A stretch of DNA of 64,000 nucleotides from Elephas maximus indicus. Its lineage: Eukaryota; Chordata; Mammalia; Proboscidea; Elephantidae. Position numbers and translations under genes: made by a program. Shown here piece by piece: positions 21,491-32,080 of the stretch (position 1 is its first letter; each line of letters starts with the position of its first letter). The DNA lies in NCBI RefSeq assembly GCF_024166365.1, contig NC_064839.1, positions 31,570,378-31,634,377 of the forward strand, given 5' to 3'. The notes beneath the pieces are model-generated. The model did not search any database, was not told where the DNA came from, and saw nothing but the letters and a program-made list of their open reading frames with translations.

Positions 21491-23361
21491 CCCTAGAAGA
21501 TGTACTGTGCTCGGGCAAACCGAATCTGTGCACTCACATTCGGATGTTCTGAGCTGCACTGCTCCTTCTCCCAAGTGCTTAGATTTGACAGTCGGAAAGC
21601 ACCATGCCAAGTGATTGGTGGAAGATTTGCAAGCCAGACCATTTTAGAGCTGGAAAGGACCCAAGAGCCCACTTTACAGATGAGGAAACTGAGGTTAATT
21701 GACTTGCCCAAGGCCACAACGCTATTTATCATCAAAGCCAGCACTGCACGGGGCTGCTCTGCCCAAAGGGAGGGAGCTACAGGGCAGCCTATTTAGGAAA
21801 ATTTGTCAGCAATTGACCACAGACTTGCTGACGGGTGATCTTTCGCCACTCATGAGAAGTGGGACAGAAGTTAGGCAACCAATAAGGAAAGGACACAGGA
21901 CGCGCCTCTCAGTAAACGGAAGCCAGGTGCTTTTCTGGCTTGCCACGCAGAGCATGGTGGAGCGGAGGGCTGAGGAGGGGGTAGCTAAAATGCATCTGCA
22001 CAAACCACCCCTCACTTCAAAGACGTGGCCTCTCAGGCTGCATTAGTCTCCTGGCTAATGTTCTCAAATGCACTGCCCAGATTTGCTGAAGTTGAGCGTT
22101 CTTGGCGATGTTTGCAGTAGGAACAGTGATGAATAAAACACAAGAATCATCCATGCACGACTTTGAAGGCGAGAGTGCCCAGCTCTAACTGCTAGATCGC
22201 AATTCCTACTCTAAGATAATAATGCTAATAGTGACACTTCATTTATACAGTGCTTTTAGGTTCCCAAAAATAACAATCAAATGAAAATGGTATCTTATAC
22301 TACAGCTGTGTCTATACTGAGGCAGTTCAAGGGAGATCTCTAATATCAGGATATTTCAGGAGAACGTATTGCAAATCAGAATTGTTTGCATAAGTAAACT
22401 CCTATTTTCAATTTGGCTTTGAGATTTAAGTACAGTTTTGCTGCTATTGACAATGAAAGTTTTTTTTAAAACTTTCAGATATTTGCCTTTAATACATACA
22501 CAATGAAAAGCTGATCACTGCTGGTATTTCCTGAAGCTGCCCAGCCAGCCTCACCTGTGTTTGGGTAGTCAGCCTTGCTTTGTGGTCTGGATTTGTGTCC
22601 ATGGTGACCAGGCAAAGAATATCACGAAGGCACTGAAAGGCACGGCCCCAGGAGTCCTGTGTGGCTCAGTAACAACTGGATCAGGTCTAGGCAAGGAGCT
22701 CTGTCAGTCCCCAAACCAAAGTCCCCATATGGTTGAACTCCCTGGTCCACAGAAGCTTTGAAATCCTGAGCTTCCCCTACAGTCTTTGCTCTCTGGAAGG
22801 GTGATGCTGATTCCTTTTAAGGAAAGCTGCACTGGAATGATATGGGACCGCTTTAGGGGATGGTTGCTTCTGTCGGTTCCTGCTGCCCCAACCCACCCAG
22901 CTGTAAGCACTGACAACTTTCACCTGCTCACCCAGTCCCTGGACCAACACAGAAGCCAATCTACCAGGAGAAGGTATGGGGCTGTCTTACGCAGAAGTTG
23001 CGATGTGACTTGGAAAAGTTGGGGCCCTTTGTGCATTCTCATGGGGGCATGCTTCATGGGTCCATGAATGCCTGGTGAATTCCTGTGTATTCCCTCCAAG
23101 GCTCCTGGCTTCTCCAATCCAGAACACTTTTTATCTAGCTCCCCTTGGATCAGGGATCCAATCTGGACTTTTGTCCCTGAATCTGCCCTTAGGTTCCTCT
23201 GGAAAAGACATTTGGGATGTTTCCATTGGCTCCACGGCTAGCATCCATGGGCCACTGTTCTCCACAACCTGCCTTGTCCCTTGCAAGAGACGATTTGCCA
23301 CCCACTAGCCTAATTGTTAGGCTGCCTGCCACAGCTGCCCTGTAATCCCACCTCCCACGCT
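21491..23361. other. Non-coding, moderately GC interval; one ancient repeat block
   Basis: At about 21,625-21,740 the phrase 'ttacagatgaggaaactgag' followed by 'gacttgcccaaggccacaac' is an ancient MIR-class repeat. The rest (21.8-23.3 kb) is single-copy-looking. Open frames up to 115 codons show no domain, and their composition does not favour coding. Confidence 0.45.
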
Positions 23362-23515
23362 ACCCACGGCCCTCGAGTTGATTCCGGCTCATAGCGACCC
23401 GACAGGACAGAGCAGAACTGCCCCGTGGAGTTTCCAAGGAGTGCCTGGTGGATTCGAACTACTGATCTTTTGGCTAGCAGCTATCGTTCTTAGCCACTGT
23501 GATACCAGTTTCCCC
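23362..23515 (-). mobile_element. AfroSINE, reverse, short form
   Basis: The plus strand reads 'cacggccctcgagttgattc' to 'ccactgtgataccagtttcc'. It is complete, with several CpGs retained. Confidence 0.9.
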
Positions 23516-23526
23516 TCCTATACTAA

Positions 23527-23720
23527 GTGACACAATTAGTTTGTGCTCAACTACTAACCTGAAGGGTGGCGGTTCAAACCCACCCAGTGGTGCTGTAGAA
23601 GGAAGGCCTGGTGATCTGCTTGCATAAGGATTTCAGCCAAGAAAACCCTATGGGGCAGTTCTCCCTGGTAAACATGGCTGTCACGAGTCGAAATTGACTT
23701 GACAGCAACAGGTTTGACTT
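23527..23720 (+). mobile_element. AfroSINE, forward, long form
   Basis: It runs from 'tgacacaattagtttgtgct' through 'ggcctggtgatctgcttgca' to 'gaaattgacttgacagcaac'. It lies about ten bases from the reverse copy at 23,362-23,515, giving an inverted SINE pair. Confidence 0.85.
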
Positions 23721-24297
23721 TTCCTTTTGATTTATATTGAGCCGTATACCACCAGGCTTCTGCCCCCAGTCCTGGCACCCCGCTCAGTTCTTCCTCAACC
23801 CAAACTAGACTCTTCCGTGTTTCAACAAGGCTCCCTCTGCCACATGTCACACCCCAAGTTCTGACTATCTCATGACTGACATTCTTCTATTCAGCCTTCA
23901 AGAGGAACGCAAAAGCCGAGTACTTCACTCAGAGTCAAACATGATAAGATCTCTCCTAACAGTCTTGCAAGGACTTGGGAGCAAATGGAGACTTTCGGAT
24001 TTCTTAGTTGAAAGCAACAGAAACAGGGTCTGGCTGATTGAAACCAAGGAGCAATTTGTTGGAAAGCTACTGGGTAGCCCAGTACTTGCAGGAAGGCCAT
24101 AGAAACAGGCTTGGAAGCCCAACAGGGACCACAAGAGGCCGGGCAGTCAGAACCAGACCAGATCCTACCATGGCACCAGGTGGTTGCCCCACTGGGAGTA
24201 GGTGGCTAAGGCTTACTCCACATCCTGAGGCCCCTGGAAATCAGATGCTCTCCAGGCACTGCCACATCCTCAGAGTAAGATTTCCATGGTCAATGGT

Positions 24298-24314
24298 TGT
24301 GTGTGTGTGTGTAG
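24298..24314 (+). repeat. (GT)n microsatellite
   Basis: A short GT run immediately precedes the reverse AfroSINE fragment at 24,318. Confidence 0.85.
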
Positions 24315-24317
24315 TAT

Positions 24318-24406
24318 AAAAACCTGTTGCCATTGAGTCAATTCCAACTCCTAGTGACGCTACAGGACAGAGTAGAACTGCTTCATAGAGTTTCCAAGGA
24401 GCACCA
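24318..24406 (-). mobile_element. AfroSINE, reverse, head-truncated
   Basis: It reads 'aaacctgttgccattgagtc' to 'tttccaaggagcacc', and then the element stops. Confidence 0.85.
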
Positions 24407-26892
24407 AGAATCCAAATTTAAAGCACACTGGAACGGTGGCATTGAATTGGTGTTCCAGCTTCCAGGCAAGCTGGGGAAGCAACTTCAGCCCTCTGGAATA
24501 TAAGGAAGGCTCCTCTTTCTGTAGAGAATCTTAGGGTGGCTTATTTCCCAAACACAAGAAGGAAATCTGATGTTGCGCAGCCAAATAAAGAAATGAACAA
24601 ACCATCAAACAATACGACAAACATGCACCACAAGGAATAAGTCATGTGTAGAATGTTGTCTTTCAAGGTGTTGATCCACCCGAATGGAAGAATCCTGTAT
24701 GGTTTAACAAGGCTCTGCCCTGCTCCTATTCTGGGTATTTTTGTTGCTGTTGTTGTTTTGTTTTTCCCCAACAAGGTGGGTGACTGAGTAAACCAACCCA
24801 TAACTCGAGGCTAGAAGGGATGGCTCATATTCTGGATAACAGAGTAAGATTTAAATCTAAAAACATTTTGGAAAATCAGATCAATAGACCGACTGACCCT
24901 AAGACTATGAAACATAACAGATAATGACAGCAGTAAGTCCATGCCCTGCACTGTAGCTGTAGCATTTTATATGTGTTAGTATTATTTCGTATTGGAGTCA
25001 CCCTGTAAGGTAGATATTATTGTTAACACTGTGTTGTAGATGGGGAAACGGAGAAAGAGAAAAAGTGGCACACAGGGCCCGTAAGTGGCAGGGCGGAGCT
25101 TTGAAGCCACACAGGGGGCCTCTAGAGCCTGTGCTAACACCACTGAAGGTGCCCTATTATGTCTTCTGTGCTCAGGGACAGGTGGGGAAACGACTTAACG
25201 GCAGCACATAAGGAAAAACAAATAAACAAATAAACTGGAGCAGAAGTCCTCTGGGTGACGTGGCTGGCAATAAAAGCTAATGTAATGTAGCCTTGGGCTG
25301 CAATAAAAGAAGTCTGTGGAAGGGAGTTGGTATTCGAGAGTCTGGCTGCCTAGATTTCTGCCGTTGGTGCTTCCCCCTGAGGAGGGCTGAAGCAAAAATG
25401 GGTGGGGTGTTCCCTCTGGGGTATTGAGACTGGGGAGAAGGCATCCCGGAAGTTATTGAATAACTGCAATGTGGAGGCGGGATTACATCTCTTCTGCACG
25501 GTATCAAGCACTTGGATCAAGCAACACAAGCTTTGGGGAGAGAGAGTTTGACTCAACCTATGAGAAGCATTTCAAACAGTGAACGTTTCCATGGCCTCAG
25601 TGGTGTGCATAAAGGGGTAATGAGTTCCATGTCACCAGTGTTGCTCAAGCCATCACAAGACATGGTAGCAAGGATTCCAGCACCTGGTGGCGTTGGTCTA
25701 AACGTCTGGCCTCTAGGATCTCTACTAGCCATGCAGGAACGGAATTCTCTTATTCCTTCCCCAACCCACTGTCGATTATTAAACTCCATGTGGCTTCTCC
25801 TCCCGGTGCCCCTCCACCACCATATTTGGTTATACTTCCAATGCATAACTTTCTGTCTGCAGATGTGAATTTTTTACAGACAGACCTAGTATTTTCCACT
25901 CTGCTAATGCTGTCAGCTCTCCAAGGCAAGGTCCTGTGGTTTGGCCATTTCTGTGTGCCCAGCCCAGGGTTTTTCATAGAACAGATGATAAAGGAATGGA
26001 CAAAAGGAGTTCAAACTGAATCCTCCAGGAAGGCTTGGAAAGAGCGAGATGTCAACACCATCCCTACATTGTTACCTATTGAACCTCAGAATGGAAAGGT
26101 GTAGAAGACTATAAAGTAAGATAGGGCTGAAGACAGGCTTAAATGGCACACTCTCGCGAAATATTATCAAATAGCGCGGAATGGGCTGAATATGGACTCC
26201 CAAATAACAGGGATTCAAGTAAAGCTCTGCACTTAAAAAAACAAAAACCTCAAAATTTAACTGCCCAAGGACATAACAGGGTTTAGTTTAATATATATAC
26301 TTAGTTTAATGAGATGTTTAAGTAAAAATCGAGCCACAGATATATCTACTAAAAAAAAACAAAAAGCACTTTGGCTTGAAGATAGTGGAAAGAGATTGGT
26401 CAAGAGCCAAGACACTCAGTTCTCATTCCATCTGGCCCCACACTACCATGTGATCTTAGGCAAGCTGTGGTTTCCTTCTGGGTCCCTGGGCCCTCATCTC
26501 TAAGCAAAGTGGACTGGAATATCTGATGCCCCAGTTAATGACTTTATACATCTGATACGTGGATGTTCTGTTGTGTAAAATGGAGCCCCTGGTCTTCATT
26601 ACAGTGGTTCCAAATTGCTGCACAGTTGTCAGACTCTCTCTCCAATAGGGTATTTGACGTAAGACGCCATAAGTTACATGGGGTAATGACACAATGGAGG
26701 GGCAGCAGAAGAGAGTGATCAGGATTGTGAGAGGCCTAGAAAAACCTATTTCATCAAATTAGGTGATGAACCGAATGGTAGGAACGGCCTGAAGCAGCTG
26801 ATTAAGCTTTGGTTCAGATGCCTGGGTTTGAATCCCAGCTTTGCCAGTCACCACCTGTGGAACACTGGTCATGTCTGTTTCCTCCCCCTCCA
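24407..26892. other. Non-coding interval, largely single-copy
   Basis: A MIR-like block lies at about 26,390-26,520 ('gagccaagacactcagttct', 'atgtgatcttaggcaagctg') and an L2/MIR-like phrase at about 24,990-25,120. The open frames of up to 118 codons at 25.5-25.9 kb overlap on both strands and show no domain, so I do not call a gene. Confidence 0.45.
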
Positions 26893-27090
26893 TGTGGCAA
26901 AGTGGTTAAAGCACTCAGCTGTGAACCAAAAGGTCGGCAGTTCGAACCCACCAACTGCTCCACAGGAGAAAGAGGTGGCAGTCTGCTTCTGTAAAGATTT
27001 ACAGCCTTGGAAACCCTATGGGGCAGTTCTACTCTGTCTTATAGGGTCACTGTGAATCAGAATCAACTTGACAGCAGTGAGTTTTTCGTT
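26893..27090 (+). mobile_element. AfroSINE, forward, long form
   Basis: It runs from 'gtggcaaagtggttaaagca' through 'tggcagtctgcttctgtaaa' to 'gaatcaacttgacagcagtg'. Confidence 0.9.
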
Positions 27091-27126
27091 CTTTTGTTTT
27101 CCTTTTTTTGGTTTAATGTAATTACA

Positions 27127-27332
27127 GGACTCCCTGGGTGTTGCAAATGGTTAACATGCTCAGCTGCTATTCTAAAAGTTGGAGGTTCAAGTTTACCCAG
27201 AGGTACCTCGGAAGAAAAGTCTGACAGTGTACTTTAGAAAAATCAGCCCTTGAAAACCTTATGGAGCACACGTCTACTCTGTCACACATGGGGTTGTCAT
27301 GAGTCAGAGTCAGCTCCACAGGCAGCTGGTTT
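27127..27332 (+). mobile_element. AfroSINE, forward, second subfamily
   Basis: It runs from 'ggactccctgggtgttgcaa' through 'tacccagaggtacctcggaa' to 'catgagtcagagtcagctcc'. It follows the previous SINE in tandem after about 35 bases. Confidence 0.88.
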
Positions 27333-27775
27333 ATAAGATGCTGACAGCAATCTTATCAGCTCCTAGGGTTGTTGTGGATAAGTCCCATATTATACAGAAT
27401 GTTCTTAGCACAGTGCCTGAAAAAAGCTAAGTGCACAATAAATGCTGGGTTATCATCTGGTAGCCGTTTTCAAATATTTGTAGGACTGTCAAGAGAAGGA
27501 AAAAGTGATGGTGGGGGTCGGGGAGGAAAGAGGAACCATTGAAAGTTACAAAAGAGGGGCATTTTAGCTCCTCACACAATGTGGCATTTTAATGAACAGA
27601 GTTAATGAATACGCCTTGGCGTGGGTCCCTGAGAAGTAGTTAGCAGCCTGTCATCAGGACATTTAAGAAGCTGTAGGATTACTGTCAAAGACACAACCTG
27701 CTGAGTGGGACACTGGACCAGAACATCTCAGAGGCTCCTTTTGTGGACCAGATTGGGATCTTGTAGGGACACAAG

Positions 27776-27971
27776 GAGCCCTGGTGATGCAATGGTTAAG
27801 CGCTTGGCTGTTAACTGAAAGGTCAGAGGTTCAAACCTACCAGCCACTCTGTGGGAGGAAGATGTGGCAGCCTGCTTTCGTAAAGATTACAGCCTTAGAA
27901 ACCCTATGGGGAAGTTCTACTCTGTCTTATAGGGTCGCTATGAGTTGGGATTGACTTGATGGCAATGGGTT
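27776..27971 (+). mobile_element. AfroSINE, forward, long form, near consensus
   Basis: It runs from 'ggagccctggtgatgcaatg' to 'gacttgatggcaatgggttt'. An imperfect flanking repeat (gggacacaagg / ggggtacaagg) may be its target duplication. Confidence 0.92.
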
Positions 27972-28231
27972 TAGGGGTACAAGGTTGAACAGTCAGCTCA
28001 GCTCTTCTGTCCCGGAAGGTAGGGAGGCCCGAGACCACTGTGTTGCAGACAGTGGAAAACTGTGGAGCATGTGAAGTCCAAAAAGGTGTAGAGATCTTCT
28101 TCCCAGCCTTGGGAGCTTAGACAAGTGTCTTGAATCATCCCTGAGAATCATTTTCCCACTTGGAAAGTGGAGATGATGACACTCTCCTCATGGGGTAGTT
28201 GTAGAGAATGAATGGGTACCTGGTACAGCAC

Positions 28232-28337
28232 TGGAGTCCCTGTGTGGTGCAAATGCATAATGCACTTAGCTGCTGCCTAGAGGTTGGAGGTTCAAGCCCA
28301 CCCAGATGCACCTCAGAAGAGGTTTGGTTTTTGGAAC
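28232..28337 (+). mobile_element. AfroSINE, forward, second subfamily, internally deleted
   Basis: The head 'ggagtccctgtgtggtgcaa' runs to 'cacctcagaag' and then jumps directly to the terminal 'aggtttggttttt'. The middle and RTE-like tail are missing. Confidence 0.8.
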
Positions 28338-28351
28338 AGAACTCAGCGTAT

Positions 28352-28532
28352 GATTGTTGTTAGTTGCCCAGACTCATAGCGGCCGACCCCATGTGTGCAG
28401 AGTAAAACGGCTCCATAGGGTTTTCGGGAGCAGATTGCCAGGCCTGTCTTCCAAGGCATCTCTGAGTGGATTTGAACCACCAACTTTCAGCCAGTAGTTG
28501 AGCGCTTAACTGTTTGTGCCACCCAGGGACTC
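28352..28532 (-). mobile_element. AfroSINE, reverse, second subfamily
   Basis: It runs from 'tgttgttagttgcccagact' through 'ggcctgtcttccaaggcatc' to 'gtgccacccagggactcc'. With the forward copy at 28,232 it forms a closely spaced inverted pair. Confidence 0.88.
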
Positions 28533-29457
28533 CGGCACATGGTAGAATCTCAAAAAGTAGGCTCTCTCCTCTTCCCTTACCCAAGCTACTACGGGCAGAC
28601 ATTTCCTTTCGTCGCAGACGCACTCCGGAGGGAGCGGCAGCCTGGGGCAGAAGCAGATGATACGACAGAGCTGCAGATGGGAAGCAGCAGGACAACCTGG
28701 AAGGTCCAGGAGCCTTGGAAAGGCCAGCCTGCCAGCGAGGTCGGGTTGGAAAACCATTATGGGCTGTGCAAGGGTCAGGGTTACTGTTATTTTTAACATG
28801 ATGCCAAATCACTGTGCTTTTGCCTGGGCCTCGGGAAGAACGCAAGAGAAGAGAAAGAGAGGTTTCTTCAATTGTGTCCTCACATGACTTAAAATTGTCA
28901 CTGCTCTGCCCCCTTAAAATCTCCAACTACACTTACCTGAAAAAACAAACAGGAAAAGTCTTGAAATAGAGATTTACCAAGAGACTATCATTTAAGCTAG
29001 CCTGGAATGGCAATGAGCCCCTTTTGAACGAAAGCAAACCAGTGATGAATATCTCAACATCGAATGCTTAGAGAACATCCCCAGTCAGATATTATGATTT
29101 GAGGGTAACTTACCACAGCCACCCAGATGTAAAACGCACAGAGGGAAAAGAGACACAGATAGGAACGAGGCAGGCATCTTTCAAAGGCAATAATTATCTC
29201 TAAAACCTCAACTAGCTCTTGCATATTTTACATGAAAGAGGGATGGAACACTTAAACTTAGGAAATAATTAAAAAATTGGCAGACACTAATAAACAATTC
29301 CTCACTAATTGGGAGAGGCCCCAACCCAAAGCAAAGGTTTTAGACAGGATTTTGGCCTAATTCTTCTGAGCAACAACCTACTATTAGTCCATAAAACAAC
29401 TCCATATCTGTTTCAGAGACGGCAAACGGTCCAAGCATTTATTGAGTGATGAATCAA
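28533..29457. other. Non-coding interval, no gene seen
   Basis: A minus-strand open frame of 188 codons (28,926-28,360) runs through the AfroSINE at 28,352-28,532 and shows no domain. I regard it as a chance frame. Confidence 0.5.
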
Positions 29458-29572
29458 GGTCCCTGGGTCATACAAAGGGTTTGTGTTCAATTACTAATCT
29501 AAAAGTTGGCAGTTCGGACCCACCCGGAGCTACCATGCAAGAAAGACCTGGAGTTCTGCTTCCATTAAGATT
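29458..29572 (+). mobile_element. AfroSINE, forward, 5' part of a split copy
   Basis: It runs from 'aggtccctgggtcatacaaa' to 'tctgcttccattaagatt', where an L1 3' end interrupts it. The SINE resumes at about 29,873. Confidence 0.85.
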
Positions 29573-29872
29573 CTCACGAAAACCAACAGTTTAGCCTAAT
29601 TAGTGGAGAATGTCCACCTTGAGCGTTGTGCTCTTTTAAGAATTATCTATATAAAATCAAATTGACAACAGCAACTCGACAGATAGGAGACTGAGGAGGC
29701 AGTGGGTTTACGTTAATTGGGGAGGAACAACTTGGAAAATGAGAATGGTTGTACAACTTGAAGGATGTAATCAATGTGACTGAATTATACACATAGAAAT
29801 TGTTGAGATGGCATATATTATGCTGTGTATAGTCTCAACAACAACAAATAAAACAAATTGGCTAAAAAAAAA
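29573..29872 (+). mobile_element. L1 3' end inserted in an AfroSINE
   Basis: The sequence shows the L1 3'-UTR pattern 'gtacaacttgaaggatgtaa', 'ctgaattatacacatagaaa' and 'ttatgctgtgtatagtctca', with a terminal A-tract at about 29,863-29,874. The hexamer 'aagatt' is found at 29,567-29,572 and again at 29,873-29,878. That is the expected target duplication inside the SINE central segment. Confidence 0.75.
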
Positions 29873-29970
29873 AAGATTACAACCATGCAAACCCTATGGA
29901 ACAATTCTACTCTGTAACACATGGGGTCGTCATGTGTTAGAACTGACTTACCAGCAATGAGTTTTTTGAT
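29873..29970 (+). mobile_element. AfroSINE, forward, 3' part of a split copy
   Basis: It reads 'gattacaaccatgcaaaccc' to 'actgacttaccagcaatgag', continuing the SINE interrupted at 29,572. Confidence 0.85.
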
Positions 29971-30856
29971 ATCATGAACCAAGCAGTGCCCTCGTTTAAG
30001 CTTTACAGCCATCCCACATCCAACACAAACGTTACGATTACATCCATTTTACAGATAAGACATCTGAATCTGAGAGAGGTTATATGACTCAGTCTTGGTC
30101 ACACGCTTTGTAAGCATCGGAGCTGGATTTTAAAAGGAAGTTAGAAGCCTTGCTGGGTAGGGCTGGCTCTAGGGTGAGATGGGTGAGGACCTGGCCTAGA
30201 AGGCAAAATTTGAGGAACCAAAAACTTAGTAATCAAGATAAATAAGATCTAATGCAGCATCCTAAAATTCAAAATTAATGGTAAAAAAAATTCATGATGA
30301 GCAAAATATCAAAATTTTAAATACAGAATCCAACCTACCCCTCTGCCCTACTTGCCTGACCCTCATCCCAGCCCTGGGACAGCACTGACTCTGAGTTTAA
30401 ATAACTGATCCAAGCCTCAGGGATGGTGGCAACAGGTGCGAACATTCCGGGATGTGTCTGTGGGTAAGACATTCCCAGAGACCCATGAATGGCTTATATA
30501 ATAATTTGACCCAATGTGCCTATTCCTTGACTTCCTTCGCACTTATTCTTATGAAGAAGGATGAAAGGCACAGACAGCAGGGACTCTAAATTCTCATTGT
30601 TTGCTCCCACTGCTGGAGGCAATGAAGGATGAAAAGAGACCTCTACTTCTCTTAAACAAACACCAGGAGGAGTCTACCCACCACTCTGTTTGTCAGGTGA
30701 TGAACAAAGCAGGGGACAAGCCCGGGGCCAAAGCCATTTTCTTCAAGTAGAACTAAATATGGAGAGGTACATCAATTTGAGAAAGTCATACCAGTGCAAA
30801 GGACCACATCAGGAGAATGGCTGGCAAATAAAGGGGTGGTGGAGGTAGTCAATAAG
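29971..30856. other. Non-coding interval, no gene seen
   Basis: A MIR/L2-like block occurs at about 30,040-30,130 ('acagataagacatctgaatc'). No coding signal was found. Confidence 0.4.
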
Positions 30857-31062
30857 GACCCTGGTGCATAGTTGGTTAAATACTTGGCTGCTTACCAAGA
30901 GGTCAGCTATTTGAACCCATCAGTTGCCCGTCGGGTGAAGGGTGTGGCAGTCTGCTTCTGTAAAGATTACAGCCTTGGAAACCCCGTGAGGCAGTTCTAC
31001 CCTGTCCTATAAGGGCGCTGTGAGTCGAAATTGACTTGATAGCAGTGGGTTTCGGTTTGGGA
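30857..31062 (+). mobile_element. AfroSINE, forward, long form
   Basis: It runs from 'aggaccctggtgcatagttg' through 'tgtggcagtctgcttctgta' to 'gacttgatagcagtgggttt'. It is the first member of a head-to-tail SINE run. Confidence 0.9.
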
Positions 31063-31113
31063 GAAGGAGTTGGAATCAACTCGACCGTAACAAGTTCGGT
31101 TTGGTTTAGAGGA
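31063..31113 (+). mobile_element. AfroSINE 3'-tail fragment, forward
   Basis: The text 'gttggaatcaactcgaccgt' followed by 'aacaagttcggtttggttt' is an extra SINE tail only, wedged between two full copies. It suggests a partial tandem duplication or unequal exchange. Confidence 0.75.
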
Positions 31114-31119
31114 AGTGAA

Positions 31120-31312
31120 AGGAGACCTGGCGGTGCGATAGTTAAGCGCCCCTCTGCTAACTGGAAGGTTGGTAGTTCGAACCCACCAGAGGCTCCACAC
31201 AAGAAAAGACCTGGCGATCTGTTCCTATAAAGATTACAGTCTAGAAAGCCCTATGGGGCAGTTTTACTCTACCTTACAGGGTCACTAGGAGTTGGAATCC
31301 TACAACAATAAT
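31120..31312 (+). mobile_element. AfroSINE, forward, long form
   Basis: It runs from 'aggagacctggcggtgcgat' through 'gtagttcgaacccaccagag' to 'ttggaatcctacaacaataa'. Confidence 0.9.
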
Positions 31313-31317
31313 AAATG

Positions 31318-31542
31318 AGGGAGTCTCCTGGGTGGTGCAATCAGTTAAAGTGCTAGGCTGCTAACTTACAGGTTGGTGGTTTGAGTCTACCCAGAGGCAC
31401 CTCAGAAGAAAGACCTGGCAATCTATTTCCAAAAAATCAGGCATCCAAAATTCTATGGAGCACAGCTCTACTCTGACACACATGGGGTTGTCATCAGTCG
31501 GAACTGACTTGGCAACAGCTGGTTTTTTGGTTTTTTTGTTTT
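31318..31542 (+). mobile_element. AfroSINE, forward, second subfamily
   Basis: It runs from 'agggagtctcctgggtggtg' to 'cttggcaacagctggttttt', with a T-rich 3' extension. Confidence 0.9.
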
Positions 31543-31855
31543 TAGAGAGAATGAAGGTTTCCCTTTACCTGCAGCAACCAGGAAAAACTCAGAATGACGT
31601 TTATTCACAACCACTGTTTAAGGATGGCGCTGTGCCAGAAGGTACACAACAGGAGCCTGCCACACTTTTCTGTGGCCTGTAAAGCTGTGTATATATACCC
31701 ACTTCTGGATCCTGTACCTCTCATGGCCTAAATAAGGATAATAAACAAAAAAACAGGGAGAAAGAGAGACCACTATTTTGCCTGCCATGAGAAAGAGCAT
31801 CATTCGCCTGTCTTTTTTTCCTCTCCCCCGCCATTTTCTCCTCTCTCTCATAAAG
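31543..31855. other. Short non-coding interval
   Basis: No repeat or gene was recognised. It includes a pyrimidine-rich stretch at about 31,808-31,850. Confidence 0.4.
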
Positions 31856-32064
31856 TGAAACCATAACCCATTGCCACTGAGTCAACTCTGACACTTAGCA
31901 ACCCTACAGGACAACGTGGGACTGCCCCTCTGAGTTTCCAAGGCTGTAAGTCTTTATGGAGGCAGGCTGCCACAGCTTTCGCCTGCAAAGCGACCGGTAG
32001 GTTCAAGTCGCTGACCTTCCAATTAGCAGCTAAGCGCTTTAACCACTGAGCCACCAGGGTTCCT
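31856..32064 (-). mobile_element. AfroSINE, reverse, long form; last SINE before the CpG-island block
   Basis: It runs from 'aaaccataacccattgccac' through 'ggctgtaagtctttatggag' to 'gagccaccagggttcc', followed by a CT microsatellite at 32,064-32,080. Confidence 0.9.
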
Positions 32065-32080
32065 CTCTCTCTCTCTCTCA

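Noticed and set aside
25512-25868. Overlapping plus (118-codon) and minus (97-codon) frames at 25.5-25.9 kb, considered as a small exon
   Set aside because: Frames are open on both strands, with no clear splice pair and no recognisable domain. There is too little to call a gene.
28360-28926. Minus-strand open frame of 188 codons
   Set aside because: Its last third is translated AfroSINE (28,352-28,532), and the remainder shows no domain, so it is a chance frame.
31146-31195. tRNA-gene-like A and B boxes
   Set aside because: Such boxes recur in every forward AfroSINE head and do not fold into a complete cloverleaf, so they mark SINE promoters rather than tRNA genes.
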